Of a stretch of 64,000 nucleotides of DNA, positions 41,299 through 49,971 are shown piece after piece. The translations under genes were made by a program, and so were the position numbers. Within the stretch, counting starts at the first letter, position 1, and each line of letters starts with the position of its first letter. Under the pieces are notes generated by a model. It ran no database searches. It was not told the DNA's origin and saw only the letters and a program-made list of their open reading frames with translations. Source of the stretch: Lacibacter sediminis (GTDB taxonomy: Bacteria; Bacteroidota; Bacteroidia; Chitinophagales; Chitinophagaceae); contig NZ_CP060007.1 of assembly GCF_014168535.1 (NCBI RefSeq), forward strand, positions 2,666,001 through 2,730,000. Direction: 5' to 3'.

Positions 41299-42747
41299 TT
41301 ATAATTCACCGGATATAATCGGGATATAAATGATAAACTCCGTGCCAACCTGTTCCTTGCTGATCACTTCATAATCCCATCCGTGTGCATCAAGGCATTG
41401 CTTGGAATGATACAGGCCAAGCCCTATGCCAGGCGCATTGCTGGTTACCAGCGATGGATTACGATAAAACTTAAGAAACATTTTTCGTTTTACCTTACTG
41501 CTCATTCCATCACCGTTATCTTTTATACTGATCGCAATCGTTTGACTGCTTTTCGCATAAGTTGTAACAATAATTTCTTTTAACGATTTGTGATTGTATT
41601 TAACACTATTGTCGAGCACATTCAATATGATCGACGTAAAGTGAAGTTTATCGAGCAACACCAAATCTTCATCAGTTTTATTTTCAAATGTTATGTTAGC
41701 ATTTGCCAAATCAAGATTGATGCGGTAATCCGAAATAATTTCTTCCAGCTCGTTGTTGATATGATGTTTCTCCAATACAAGCCGGACGGGTTTTTCGCCG
41801 CCGGTTTCAATGACCTGTTGCATCAGTATCGTAAGACGTTCGCTTTGTCGTTTGATGATATTATGAAGATTGTCGAGCTTTTGACTCTTAATGATCTGAT
41901 TTTCGTTTTCAATGGTTTTATTGGCAATAATGATGGTTGTTAATGGTGTTTGAAATTCGTGGCTGATCGTATTGATAAAATCCGATTTCATTTCACTCGC
42001 TTTCTTTTGTCTGATCCAATTGGCAAAGGTTAAAAAGAAAATAGTAAGTATAGCGATGATCGAAAACACCGATAGTATTGTTTGCGGCAGCGTTTTGTAA
42101 ACGATCTGTTGTAAACGATCAGGCCTGTCGCAATACAGAGCAAAATTCATACGATAGCTACGTGCAGTTGTTGCACTTACTTTTAATGCAGAAGCAAGCG
42201 TTTGCGGGCTATAGGTTTTTAATGTACCGCCGATCCTGGCTCCATGATGTTGTAAATAAGGCACAGTAGTTTTATAGTCAGGCTCAGTACTTGAAAATAG
42301 CGTGAAATACTGATTAGGCTCTATAGCAATGGCGAAATGCTCAATAAATAATGCATATTCAAGATTGGCGCTGAGGTTATGCTTTTTCTTGATCGAATCT
42401 AAAAATACATCCATGTTATTGGCTTCATTCAAAGCTTTGAACAAGGTATCGCACAAACGAGCTGAAAGGTTCTTAAATGCATCCGTATTGTGTAAGGCAA
42501 ACGTTTCAAGGTTATCAAACTCTTTATAAAGAATACTGTCAATGATCTTTACAGCTCCAGGAAATACTTTGTCATTTACAATGCTTTCTTCATAAGCCGT
42601 TTTAATGATCTTCTTTTCATCAATATTATACACCTTCTCTTCAAGTTTGTAAATATTACGTATATGAATTAACTGCACCAGGCATAGAATGAGTGTGCAG
42701 ATAATTGCTATAACCTTGAATAAAAAAATCCTGTTTCCTTTAAACAT
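41299..42747 (-). CDS. Membrane sensor histidine kinase
   Basis: This is a 482-residue kinase from ATG 42747; an upstream ATG at 42819 adds 24 residues without a better start. Two membrane helices (about residues 8-27 and 224-245) flank a periplasmic domain of about 195 residues with no known sensor fold. The phospho-acceptor His 263 sits in ISHEFQTPL. ATP-binding motifs follow: NVLDNSVKYN (N box), DNGDGM (G1) and GIGLGLYHSK (G2). It is a classical kinase rather than the one-protein hybrid type often found near Sus loci. It lies 170 bp from and divergent to SusC. Confidence 0.9.
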   Translation of the reverse strand: MFKGNRIFLFKVIAIICTLILCLVQLIHIRNIYKLEEKVYNIDEKKIIKTAYEESIVNDKVFPGAVKIIDSILYKEFDNLETFALHNTDAFKNLSARLCDTLFKALNEANNMDVFLDSIKKKHNLSANLEYALFIEHFAIAIEPNQYFTLFSSTEPDYKTTVPYLQHHGARIGGTLKTYSPQTLASALKVSATTARSYRMNFALYCDRPDRLQQIVYKTLPQTILSVFSIIAILTIFFLTFANWIRQKKASEMKSDFINTISHEFQTPLTTIIIANKTIENENQIIKSQKLDNLHNIIKRQSERLTILMQQVIETGGEKPVRLVLEKHHINNELEEIISDYRINLDLANANITFENKTDEDLVLLDKLHFTSIILNVLDNSVKYNHKSLKEIIVTTYAKSSQTIAISIKDNGDGMSSKVKRKMFLKFYRNPSLVTSNAPGIGLGLYHSKQCLDAHGWDYEVISKEQVGTEFIIYIPIISGEL

Positions 42748-42916
42748 AAGCACTACACTGGTTTTACGAGCAGCTTGGAAAGTACAAAATAACTGCTTTC
42801 CGCCCGCCAAACTTTTCACGTTAAGTATTCATTAACTATTTGTTCGGTTTGTATTGACCACAGCATGATTTTATAAAAATTAGTATTGCTATCATTTTCT
42901 TAAACCAAAACTATTT

Positions 42917-45900
42917 ATGAGCAAAACAATTGCATGTAAACCTTTTCTCTGCTTACTGCTGTGTTTCAGTCTTCTTGCTGTGGGAGCGACTGCCCAGAAC
43001 ACAATACGGGTAAGCGGTGTGGTGAAGGACAGACTTGACAAAGTTATTTCCGATGTGAGTGTTACCATTCAGGGTAATAACAAAGTCGGCACTACCACCA
43101 ATGAGAAAGGAGAATTTACTCTCCAGGTATCAGCCAGCGATGTGCTGGTATTTTCTTACGTAGGTTTTATTGAAGTAACCAGGCCGGTAAACAACAATTT
43201 CTTCTTTGAGGTGATCATGGATGCCAAACAGGGCAGCCAGGAAGAAGTTGTAGTTGTAGGTTTTGGTAAAGCCAAAAAAGTAAGCCTTGTAGGTGCACAG
43301 TCTACAGTAAACGTAACAGAGTTAAAGCAGCCGGTTGCTAATCTCAGTACAGTACTGGCCGGTCGTGTATCAGGTATCGTTGGTGTACAACGTACAGGTT
43401 TACCGGGCGAGAACACTGCTGATCTCTGGATCAGGGGTATCTCTACCTTTGGGCCAAACGGTTCAGGTGCTTTGGTTATTATTGATGGTGTACAGGGTCG
43501 TGATATCAACTCACTCGACCCTGAAGACATTGCTTCCTTTACAATATTAAAAGATGCATCGGCTACAGCTGTTTATGGTGTGGCAGGTGCAAATGGTGTT
43601 ATTCTCATCAACACCAAAAAAGGTAAAGCAGCAAAGGCTGTGTTGAAGTTCAACTACAACCAGGGGATTACTGCTTTTACCAAATTGCCTCAATTAACCG
43701 GTGCAGAATCTTACATGCGTTTACGCAATGAAGCACGTGTTGCTTCCGGTTTAGCTGCAGAATATTCACAGGCTTATGTTGATTCAACATTAAAAGGCAA
43801 CCAACCTTACCTGTATCCGAATGTTGACTGGATGAAAGAGATCTTCAACAATTCGGGTGTAACACGTCGTTTTAATTTCAGTGCAAGTGGCGGTGCGGAA
43901 TTGGCGAACTACTATGTGGCACTTGCTTATTACGATGAAGAAAGTTTGCTGAAGTCAGATGGCTCGCAGAGTTATGAATCAGATCAACGTTTCAAACGTT
44001 ACAACTTTACCAGTAACATTAATATGAACTGGACAAAGACCACCAAATTTGATCTTGGTTTGCAAGGTTATATCACCAATTTAAATACACCGGGCTTTAA
44101 TGCACAACAGGCGTTCAGAGAAGTGATGCAAACAACACCTATTCTCTATCCCGTAATGTATCCGGGAAATTTAGTGCCGGGTATCAATGCCGCAAATGCT
44201 CAACGTAACCCTTACGAAGAAATTACGCAAACAGGTTATATAAACAACTCAAGTAACCAGGTATATTCAAATGCAAAGATCACACAGGATCTGAAAGCGA
44301 TATTACCCGGATTATCAGCCTATGCGTTGTATTCGTTCGATGCGTTTAACTCACAAACTATCAGCCGCACACGCCAGCGTAATACGTATAAAATAAATCC
44401 TGTTACTCCTTACAATCCTGATGGCTCTGTTAATCTGTTGCCTGTTATTACTTCAGGTTCTGATAACCTTGCCTATAGCAGAGCAAATGGTGGTAACAGA
44501 TCATACTACCTTGAAGCAGCGTTGAACTATGACCGTGAGTTTAAAAAAGAACATCGTGTAACAGGATTGGTCCTTTACAACCAACGTTCATATATTGATG
44601 CGTTTGCAGCTAATTTAACAGCTTCGCTTCCTTTTAGAAGTATGGGTGTTGCCGGACGTGGTACATACTCATTCCAGGAGAAATATTTTGCTGAAGTAAA
44701 CTTCGGTTACAACGGTTCTGAAAACTTTGCACCAGAAAAACGTTTCGGTTTCTTCCCTTCCATTGGTGTGGGTTGGGTAGTATCAAGAGAGAAATTCTTT
44801 GAGCCATTGGAAGGCGTATTTCAATTCTTTAAACTTCGTTACTCGGATGGTTTAGTAGGTTCCGGTGCTGGTGGTCGTCGTTTTGGTTTCTTAACGATAG
44901 TAACAGATGGTGCAGCCGGTTATACATGGGGTAATGGCACAAGCAACCAAGGCAGTGGTGGCGGTGTACAGATACAGGATTATGGTGCACCCGTGCAATG
45001 GTCTAAATCACGCAAACAGGATCTTGGTATCGAATTTAAAACACTCGATTCAAGATTATCGATCATTCTCGATTTCTTTAAAGAACACAGAACAGGTGTA
45101 TTCCTTCAAAGAGCAAGCCTTCCTTCTTATGTTGGTTTGAATAATAATCCATTTGGCAACCTTGGCGTTATTAACAATGCAGGTTTCGACGCAACAGTTG
45201 AAACCACACCGTTCTACTGGGGCGAAACCAAATGGGATTTCAGAGGAACAGTTACGTATAACCGTGATATGATCATGGAAAATGATCAACCGGTACAACC
45301 ATATCCTTACATGGAAAGAAGAGGTTACAATGCGCTTTCAACTTATGGTTATACAGCACTTGGACTCTTTACAGATCAACGTGAAATTGATAACGCAGCT
45401 GATCAAACGCCATTAGGTGGCAAACCAAGACCGGGTGATATCCGTTACAAGGATCTCAACAGTGATGGGTTGATCAACAACCTCGACATCAGTCGAATTG
45501 GTAATGGTGATGTGCCAAACTGGATCTATGGTTTTGGTTTTAATGTTGAATTCAAACGTTTCTATTTAGGTGCATTCTTCCAGGGTGTTAGCGGTGCTGA
45601 TCGTTTGTTGGGTGGCGATGGTATTATTCCATTTAACAACAGCACTGGTCCGGAACGAAGCAATTTGCTTACGATCGCTGAAAGCAGATGGACAGAAGCA
45701 AACCCTGATCCAAAAGCATTCTATCCACGTCTTGCGTATGGTAATGCAGCAAACAGGAACAATGCAGTTGCAAGCACATGGTGGGTAAAAGATATTTCAT
45801 TTCTCCGTTTAAAGAGTCTTGCGTTTGGCTACAACTTACCTGATAAATGGGTTAAGAAAATTGGATTTAGAAGTGCACAAGTATACGGACAAGGTTTCAA

Positions 45901-46012
45901 TCTTATTTACTGGAGCAAGTTCAAGTTGTGGGATCCTGAACTCAACACGACAAATGGTGCGATCTATCCCAACACCAGAAACTTCTCTTTAGGTATTGAG
46001 TTTACCTTATAA
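42917..46012 (+). CDS. SusC-like TonB-dependent outer-membrane transporter
   Basis: This 1031-residue protein has a signal ending at GATAQ, a CarboxypepD_reg-like domain (residues 30-95, VSGVVKDRLDKVISDVSVTI), a plug starting at EEVVVVGFGKAKK with the DASATAVYGVAGANGVILI signature, and a beta-barrel to the C-terminus (ending GIEFTL). With SusD it imports glycans or glycopeptides over the outer membrane, powered by TonB. Length fits the family. It is the first gene of the GH92 locus; no clear promoter box was found in the 170-bp upstream gap. Confidence 0.95.
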   Translation: MSKTIACKPFLCLLLCFSLLAVGATAQNTIRVSGVVKDRLDKVISDVSVTIQGNNKVGTTTNEKGEFTLQVSASDVLVFSYVGFIEVTRPVNNNFFFEVIMDAKQGSQEEVVVVGFGKAKKVSLVGAQSTVNVTELKQPVANLSTVLAGRVSGIVGVQRTGLPGENTADLWIRGISTFGPNGSGALVIIDGVQGRDINSLDPEDIASFTILKDASATAVYGVAGANGVILINTKKGKAAKAVLKFNYNQGITAFTKLPQLTGAESYMRLRNEARVASGLAAEYSQAYVDSTLKGNQPYLYPNVDWMKEIFNNSGVTRRFNFSASGGAELANYYVALAYYDEESLLKSDGSQSYESDQRFKRYNFTSNINMNWTKTTKFDLGLQGYITNLNTPGFNAQQAFREVMQTTPILYPVMYPGNLVPGINAANAQRNPYEEITQTGYINNSSNQVYSNAKITQDLKAILPGLSAYALYSFDAFNSQTISRTRQRNTYKINPVTPYNPDGSVNLLPVITSGSDNLAYSRANGGNRSYYLEAALNYDREFKKEHRVTGLVLYNQRSYIDAFAANLTASLPFRSMGVAGRGTYSFQEKYFAEVNFGYNGSENFAPEKRFGFFPSIGVGWVVSREKFFEPLEGVFQFFKLRYSDGLVGSGAGGRRFGFLTIVTDGAAGYTWGNGTSNQGSGGGVQIQDYGAPVQWSKSRKQDLGIEFKTLDSRLSIILDFFKEHRTGVFLQRASLPSYVGLNNNPFGNLGVINNAGFDATVETTPFYWGETKWDFRGTVTYNRDMIMENDQPVQPYPYMERRGYNALSTYGYTALGLFTDQREIDNAADQTPLGGKPRPGDIRYKDLNSDGLINNLDISRIGNGDVPNWIYGFGFNVEFKRFYLGAFFQGVSGADRLLGGDGIIPFNNSTGPERSNLLTIAESRWTEANPDPKAFYPRLAYGNAANRNNAVASTWWVKDISFLRLKSLAFGYNLPDKWVKKIGFRSAQVYGQGFNLIYWSKFKLWDPELNTTNGAIYPNTRNFSLGIEFTL

Positions 46013-46029
46013 ACAACAAACGAACGAAA

Positions 46030-47832
46030 ATGAAAAAAATACTTTCTATATCTCTGATCATGGCTCTTGTATCACTTGGGTCATGTAAAAAATACCTGGA
46101 TACGGTACCTGATAATATTCTCACCATTGATGATGTGTTTAAAACACGTACCAATGTGATACGCTATATCGGTAATATATACCAGGCAATGCCAAATGAA
46201 TTTAACCAGCGTTTCTCGGGATTTGAAAATTCCGGTAACTGGACAGGCGCTTCGGATGAAGGAAAATACACATGGGATTTTAATTACAGTACCAATATCA
46301 ATAAAAGTGCATGGGCCAATACTGATGGAAGCATTTCAACCTATTGGGACAGTTATTACAGAGCAATACGGAATGCTACCGATTTTATTCAACGCATTGA
46401 TGGTGCTACACCTGAGATCAGTATTGGTGAAAAAACGATCCTGAAAGGTGAAGCAAGAGCATTAAGAGCATTTTACTATTATCAATTGCTGCGCATTTAT
46501 GGCCCGGTTGTTATTTTGGGTGAGGAGGTAATTCCTGTTGCAGCAACACCTGATGAAGTAAACAAACCACGTTCAACATTTGATGAGTGTATCAGTTTTG
46601 TAGTTGATCAGTTGGATAAAGCTTATACTGAATTACCGGTTAGCTCGGCAGTTGCTGGAAAGTTTACAAAAGGCGTTGTAAAAGCATACAAAGTACAGGC
46701 ATTGATGTTGTCTGCGAGTCCGCTATTCAATGGTAATACTGATTATGCTTTGATGAAAAACGATGATGGCAAACATCTCATCAACCAAACATACGATGCA
46801 GGCAAATGGACGAAAGCCGCAACTGCAGCAAAAGAATTTATCAATGAATTTGCTCCCGGTACGTATGATCTGTTTAGAGTTTCTGATGCAAATCCGTTTA
46901 AAGCAGCTTACTTATCATCCCGTGATGTGATCATGCAGAGCTGGAATAAAGAATGGATCTTTGGTCGCTCCAATTCACGTTATGATATTATCCGTTATGA
47001 TCGCACGCCATTCCATGCCGGTTATGCAAGTCAGCGTGGAGCAGGTGCTAACGGTGCCACACAGGCGCAGGTAGATGCTTACTTCATGGCAAACGGCAAA
47101 CCTATTACTGATCCTACGTCAGGTTATACAGCAACTGGTTTCAGCAGTTTCCAGGCACCGTATGATAATACCACACGTTCAACCTTTAATCAATGGGTAA
47201 ACCGTGAGCCTCGTTTTTATGTAGGCATTACTTATACCAATAGCGTATGGTTATATCCTGATCAGAATACCGGCAACCTCATTGTTACCAATATGGAATT
47301 TTCTGGTAACTCAGGTCTTGCACAAAGCACATCGGATGTTACGCCAACAGGTTATATCATTCGTAAAGGTGTTGCCAATACAGATGATGCAAGGGGTAAT
47401 TTGTATTTGCGTTTAGCGCAGATCTATCTTGATTATGCAGAAGCGTTGAATGAATCAACTCCGGCTGATGCAGATATCTTAAAGTATCTCAATTTCATTC
47501 GTGAACGTGCAGGCATACCGCAATATGGAGCTGGTGTAAATCCATTGCCTGTCCCTGCAACACAAGCTGAAATGCGTGCGGCAATCCGTGCAGAAAGAAG
47601 AGTAGAACTGGCATTTGAAAATGTTCGCTACTTCGAAACAAGAAGATGGAAGATCGCCGAACAAACAGATGCAGGTCCGTTTTATGGTATGGATCGTACA
47701 AAAAACGGCACAGCATTTTACACAAAAACGTTGTTGGAAACAAGAGTATTCCGCAAAAGAGATTACCTGTTCCCGATTCCGGCAAACGAAGTATTGCGTA
47801 ATCCGCTTATCAAACAAAATACAGGTTGGTAA
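46030..47832 (+). CDS. SusD/RagB-like surface glycan-binding lipoprotein
   Basis: This 600-residue protein has a lipobox (SLGSC, Cys 19) followed by KKYLDTVPDN, the usual RagB/SusD start. TPR-like helices (KGEARALRAFYYYQLLRIYGPV near residue 140) and the C-terminal ERRVELAFENVRYFETRRWKI and RDYLFPIPANEVLRNPLI blocks are diagnostic. It covers the SusC barrel as a ligand-binding lid. It is 17 bp after SusC. Confidence 0.95.
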   Translation: MKKILSISLIMALVSLGSCKKYLDTVPDNILTIDDVFKTRTNVIRYIGNIYQAMPNEFNQRFSGFENSGNWTGASDEGKYTWDFNYSTNINKSAWANTDGSISTYWDSYYRAIRNATDFIQRIDGATPEISIGEKTILKGEARALRAFYYYQLLRIYGPVVILGEEVIPVAATPDEVNKPRSTFDECISFVVDQLDKAYTELPVSSAVAGKFTKGVVKAYKVQALMLSASPLFNGNTDYALMKNDDGKHLINQTYDAGKWTKAATAAKEFINEFAPGTYDLFRVSDANPFKAAYLSSRDVIMQSWNKEWIFGRSNSRYDIIRYDRTPFHAGYASQRGAGANGATQAQVDAYFMANGKPITDPTSGYTATGFSSFQAPYDNTTRSTFNQWVNREPRFYVGITYTNSVWLYPDQNTGNLIVTNMEFSGNSGLAQSTSDVTPTGYIIRKGVANTDDARGNLYLRLAQIYLDYAEALNESTPADADILKYLNFIRERAGIPQYGAGVNPLPVPATQAEMRAAIRAERRVELAFENVRYFETRRWKIAEQTDAGPFYGMDRTKNGTAFYTKTLLETRVFRKRDYLFPIPANEVLRNPLIKQNTGW

Positions 47833-47864
47833 TTCATTCAATTCATCATCTCATATATATTAAG

Positions 47865-48836
47865 ATGCAAAAAAATAATTTCTATAAATTCATTGCAGTG
47901 CTGTTGCTGAGCTCTACCATTGCCGCCTGCAACAAACCCGCCGATGTGGTATTGCCCAACGAAGGTTCGGTTTATATGCCGCAGGCAGTTGGCACAAGAT
48001 CTAAGGTTGATCTGTTGTTCACATCAACCAACACAAGACAAGACCTGGTATTTGGCGCAGCATACGGTGGTGTTAAAGTTGCAGGGTCTGATAACTCTGT
48101 TTCATTTGTTGTTGATGCCGCAAAGGTGGCTGCTTATAATGCAGCTAATGGCACCAATTATACTCTGCTGCCGGCCAGCAGTTATGAATTGTCTGGTTTA
48201 AATACCGTGATCCCTTCCGGATCAACCAGTTCAACCCCGCTTACATTAACGGTAAAAACAAATACAGTTACAACAGGTATACGTTACATGTTACCGATCA
48301 CTCTTACCAGTGCATCAAGCGGAGAGATTGTATCAACCTTACAAACTACGTATTTCCGTTTTGATACATTGCTGAAAAAGTCGATTGATGTTACCGGACT
48401 TGGAACATTAACGGTCAGTAATGAAAATAACGGAGGTCCGGACAATGGGGAGGGCTCTCCTAAACTGGTGGATAATGACTACAACTCTAAATATCTATTT
48501 CAAACATGGACCACAGCTTTGGCTACAAATGGTGGTGCGTGGTTTAAATTGCAGTTTGGTACTGCTGTTGCTGTAGGTGCATACACAATCACATCTGCTA
48601 ATGATGCTGCATCACGTGATCTTAAGGATTGGAAACTCCAGGGTTCAAACGACAATACAACATGGGTTGATATTGACACACGAACCGGTGAGATGTTTCC
48701 GGCACGCTATCTCACAAGACGTTTTGAAGTGCCGGGAACACCGCAGGCTTATACTTATTACAGAATATTTATGACGGCCAATAACGGCAGCTCACTTGTT
48801 CAGATCGGTGAGTGGCGTTTGATCAGGTACGAATAA
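47865..48836 (+). CDS. DUF1735 + F5/8C surface glycan-binding lipoprotein
   Basis: This is a 323-residue protein from ATG 47865; the ORF's earlier ATG at 47826 overlaps SusD and has no signal. The lipobox is IAACN (Cys 22). An Ig-like DUF1735 domain (about residues 35-165) precedes an F5/8 type C carbohydrate-binding domain (about 180-323, LVDNDYNSKYLFQTW to IGEWRLIRYE). The family accompanies SusD as an extra glycan-binding protein at the cell surface. A strong terminator follows. Confidence 0.85.
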   Translation: MQKNNFYKFIAVLLLSSTIAACNKPADVVLPNEGSVYMPQAVGTRSKVDLLFTSTNTRQDLVFGAAYGGVKVAGSDNSVSFVVDAAKVAAYNAANGTNYTLLPASSYELSGLNTVIPSGSTSSTPLTLTVKTNTVTTGIRYMLPITLTSASSGEIVSTLQTTYFRFDTLLKKSIDVTGLGTLTVSNENNGGPDNGEGSPKLVDNDYNSKYLFQTWTTALATNGGAWFKLQFGTAVAVGAYTITSANDAASRDLKDWKLQGSNDNTTWVDIDTRTGEMFPARYLTRRFEVPGTPQAYTYYRIFMTANNGSSLVQIGEWRLIRYE

Positions 48837-48841
48837 GTAAC

Positions 48842-48883
48842 AGAACAGCAGCAATTCACTGAAGAATTGCTGCTGTTCTTTCC
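48842..48883 (+). terminator. Strong hairpin after the SusC-SusD-DUF1735 genes
   Basis: AGAACAGCAGCAATTC (48842-48857) pairs perfectly with GAATTGCTGCTGTTCT (48864-48879), 16 bp with a 6-nt loop (ACTGAA), followed by TTT. It may be an attenuator that lowers transcription of the downstream hydrolases, since no clear promoter was found after it. Confidence 0.82.
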
Positions 48884-48958
48884 ATTAAATAAAGCAGATG
48901 ATTTTGTATCAATAAAACAACTGCAGGCTCAACAACTATAGGCAAACAAAACGAAACA

Positions 48959-49897
48959 ATGAAAAGGATTATGTTCACTAGTGGATTAATCATGGCTTTA
49001 TCAGCAGTTGGTTTATTGGTATCTGGTTGTAAAAAGAAACAAACAGGCGACACAACACCGCCGCCTGTTATTAACTACGACGTTCCGCCATCTACATGGC
49101 AGGAGCATTGGTTCGATCATACCCAGCTTGTTTCAAGAGTGTATTACGATACTTCACTTGTTGTGTATTACGATAATGATGTACAAAAATCAATTACCTG
49201 GCCCAATACGTTTGTTAAGGAGGTTTGGTTGTACTCGAGGAAAACATACGGTTACGAATTTGGTACAGATAAAAGATTGTATGCAGTTTTTCATGCAGGC
49301 AAATACAGTGGAGGACATCCAGGTTATTATTACAGCAACAGGCACGATAACCGGAATGTAATTGACTGCGGTTCCTCCAGTTTAAGCGCATGGACAACAG
49401 GCACAGGTAATGATCTTGATCTTGTAACACACGAAGTGGGACATGTGATAGAGAGTGCAAACAATAACGCAAAAGGTTCTCCTGCATTTGCGATCTGGAA
49501 AGACAGCAAGTGGATGGAGATTTACATTTACGATGTGTACAAAGGTTTGGGTCGCACTGCTGATGCTGATCGTTGGTATAATCTCATGATGGGCACAACA
49601 GATAATTTCCCACGCAGCAACACGCAGTGGTTTAAGAATTGGTTTTATCCCATTTACAATCAATATGGCGGTAGTGCAGTATTAAACAAATTCTTTAAGC
49701 TGCTTGCAGCTAACTTTCCGAAAGACGGCAACAAACAATATATGAGAGATCTCAACTGGGGCGAGTTCATTCATTTCTGGAGTGGGGCAGCAGGTTCAAA
49801 TTTAAAACCATTAGCTACAACAGCATTTGGCTGGCCGGCCGAGTGGGAAACTCAATTCAACCAGGCGAAAATTGATTTTCCGTCTGTCACTTATTGA
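48959..49897 (+). CDS. HEVGH zinc-metalloprotease-like lipoprotein
   Basis: This 312-residue protein has a lipobox (VSGC, near residue 24) and a Pro/Thr linker. The zinc motif HEVGH is at residues 158-162 in DLVTHEVGHVIES, with Trp/Tyr-rich sequence after it (SKWMEIYIYDVYKGLG). The family is not certain: the THE.xH context is shared with the basic-secretory-protein domain of the next gene, so it may be a distant relative. It probably acts at the cell surface on proteins carrying the glycan cleaved by the GH92 enzymes (inference). Confidence 0.72.
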   Translation: MKRIMFTSGLIMALSAVGLLVSGCKKKQTGDTTPPPVINYDVPPSTWQEHWFDHTQLVSRVYYDTSLVVYYDNDVQKSITWPNTFVKEVWLYSRKTYGYEFGTDKRLYAVFHAGKYSGGHPGYYYSNRHDNRNVIDCGSSSLSAWTTGTGNDLDLVTHEVGHVIESANNNAKGSPAFAIWKDSKWMEIYIYDVYKGLGRTADADRWYNLMMGTTDNFPRSNTQWFKNWFYPIYNQYGGSAVLNKFFKLLAANFPKDGNKQYMRDLNWGEFIHFWSGAAGSNLKPLATTAFGWPAEWETQFNQAKIDFPSVTY

Positions 49898-49971
49898 ACC
49901 ACTACTTGTATAAAAAAACATTTCTTCGCAATAGAATTCAACATCAATTTTAATAACGGACAATTATCAGC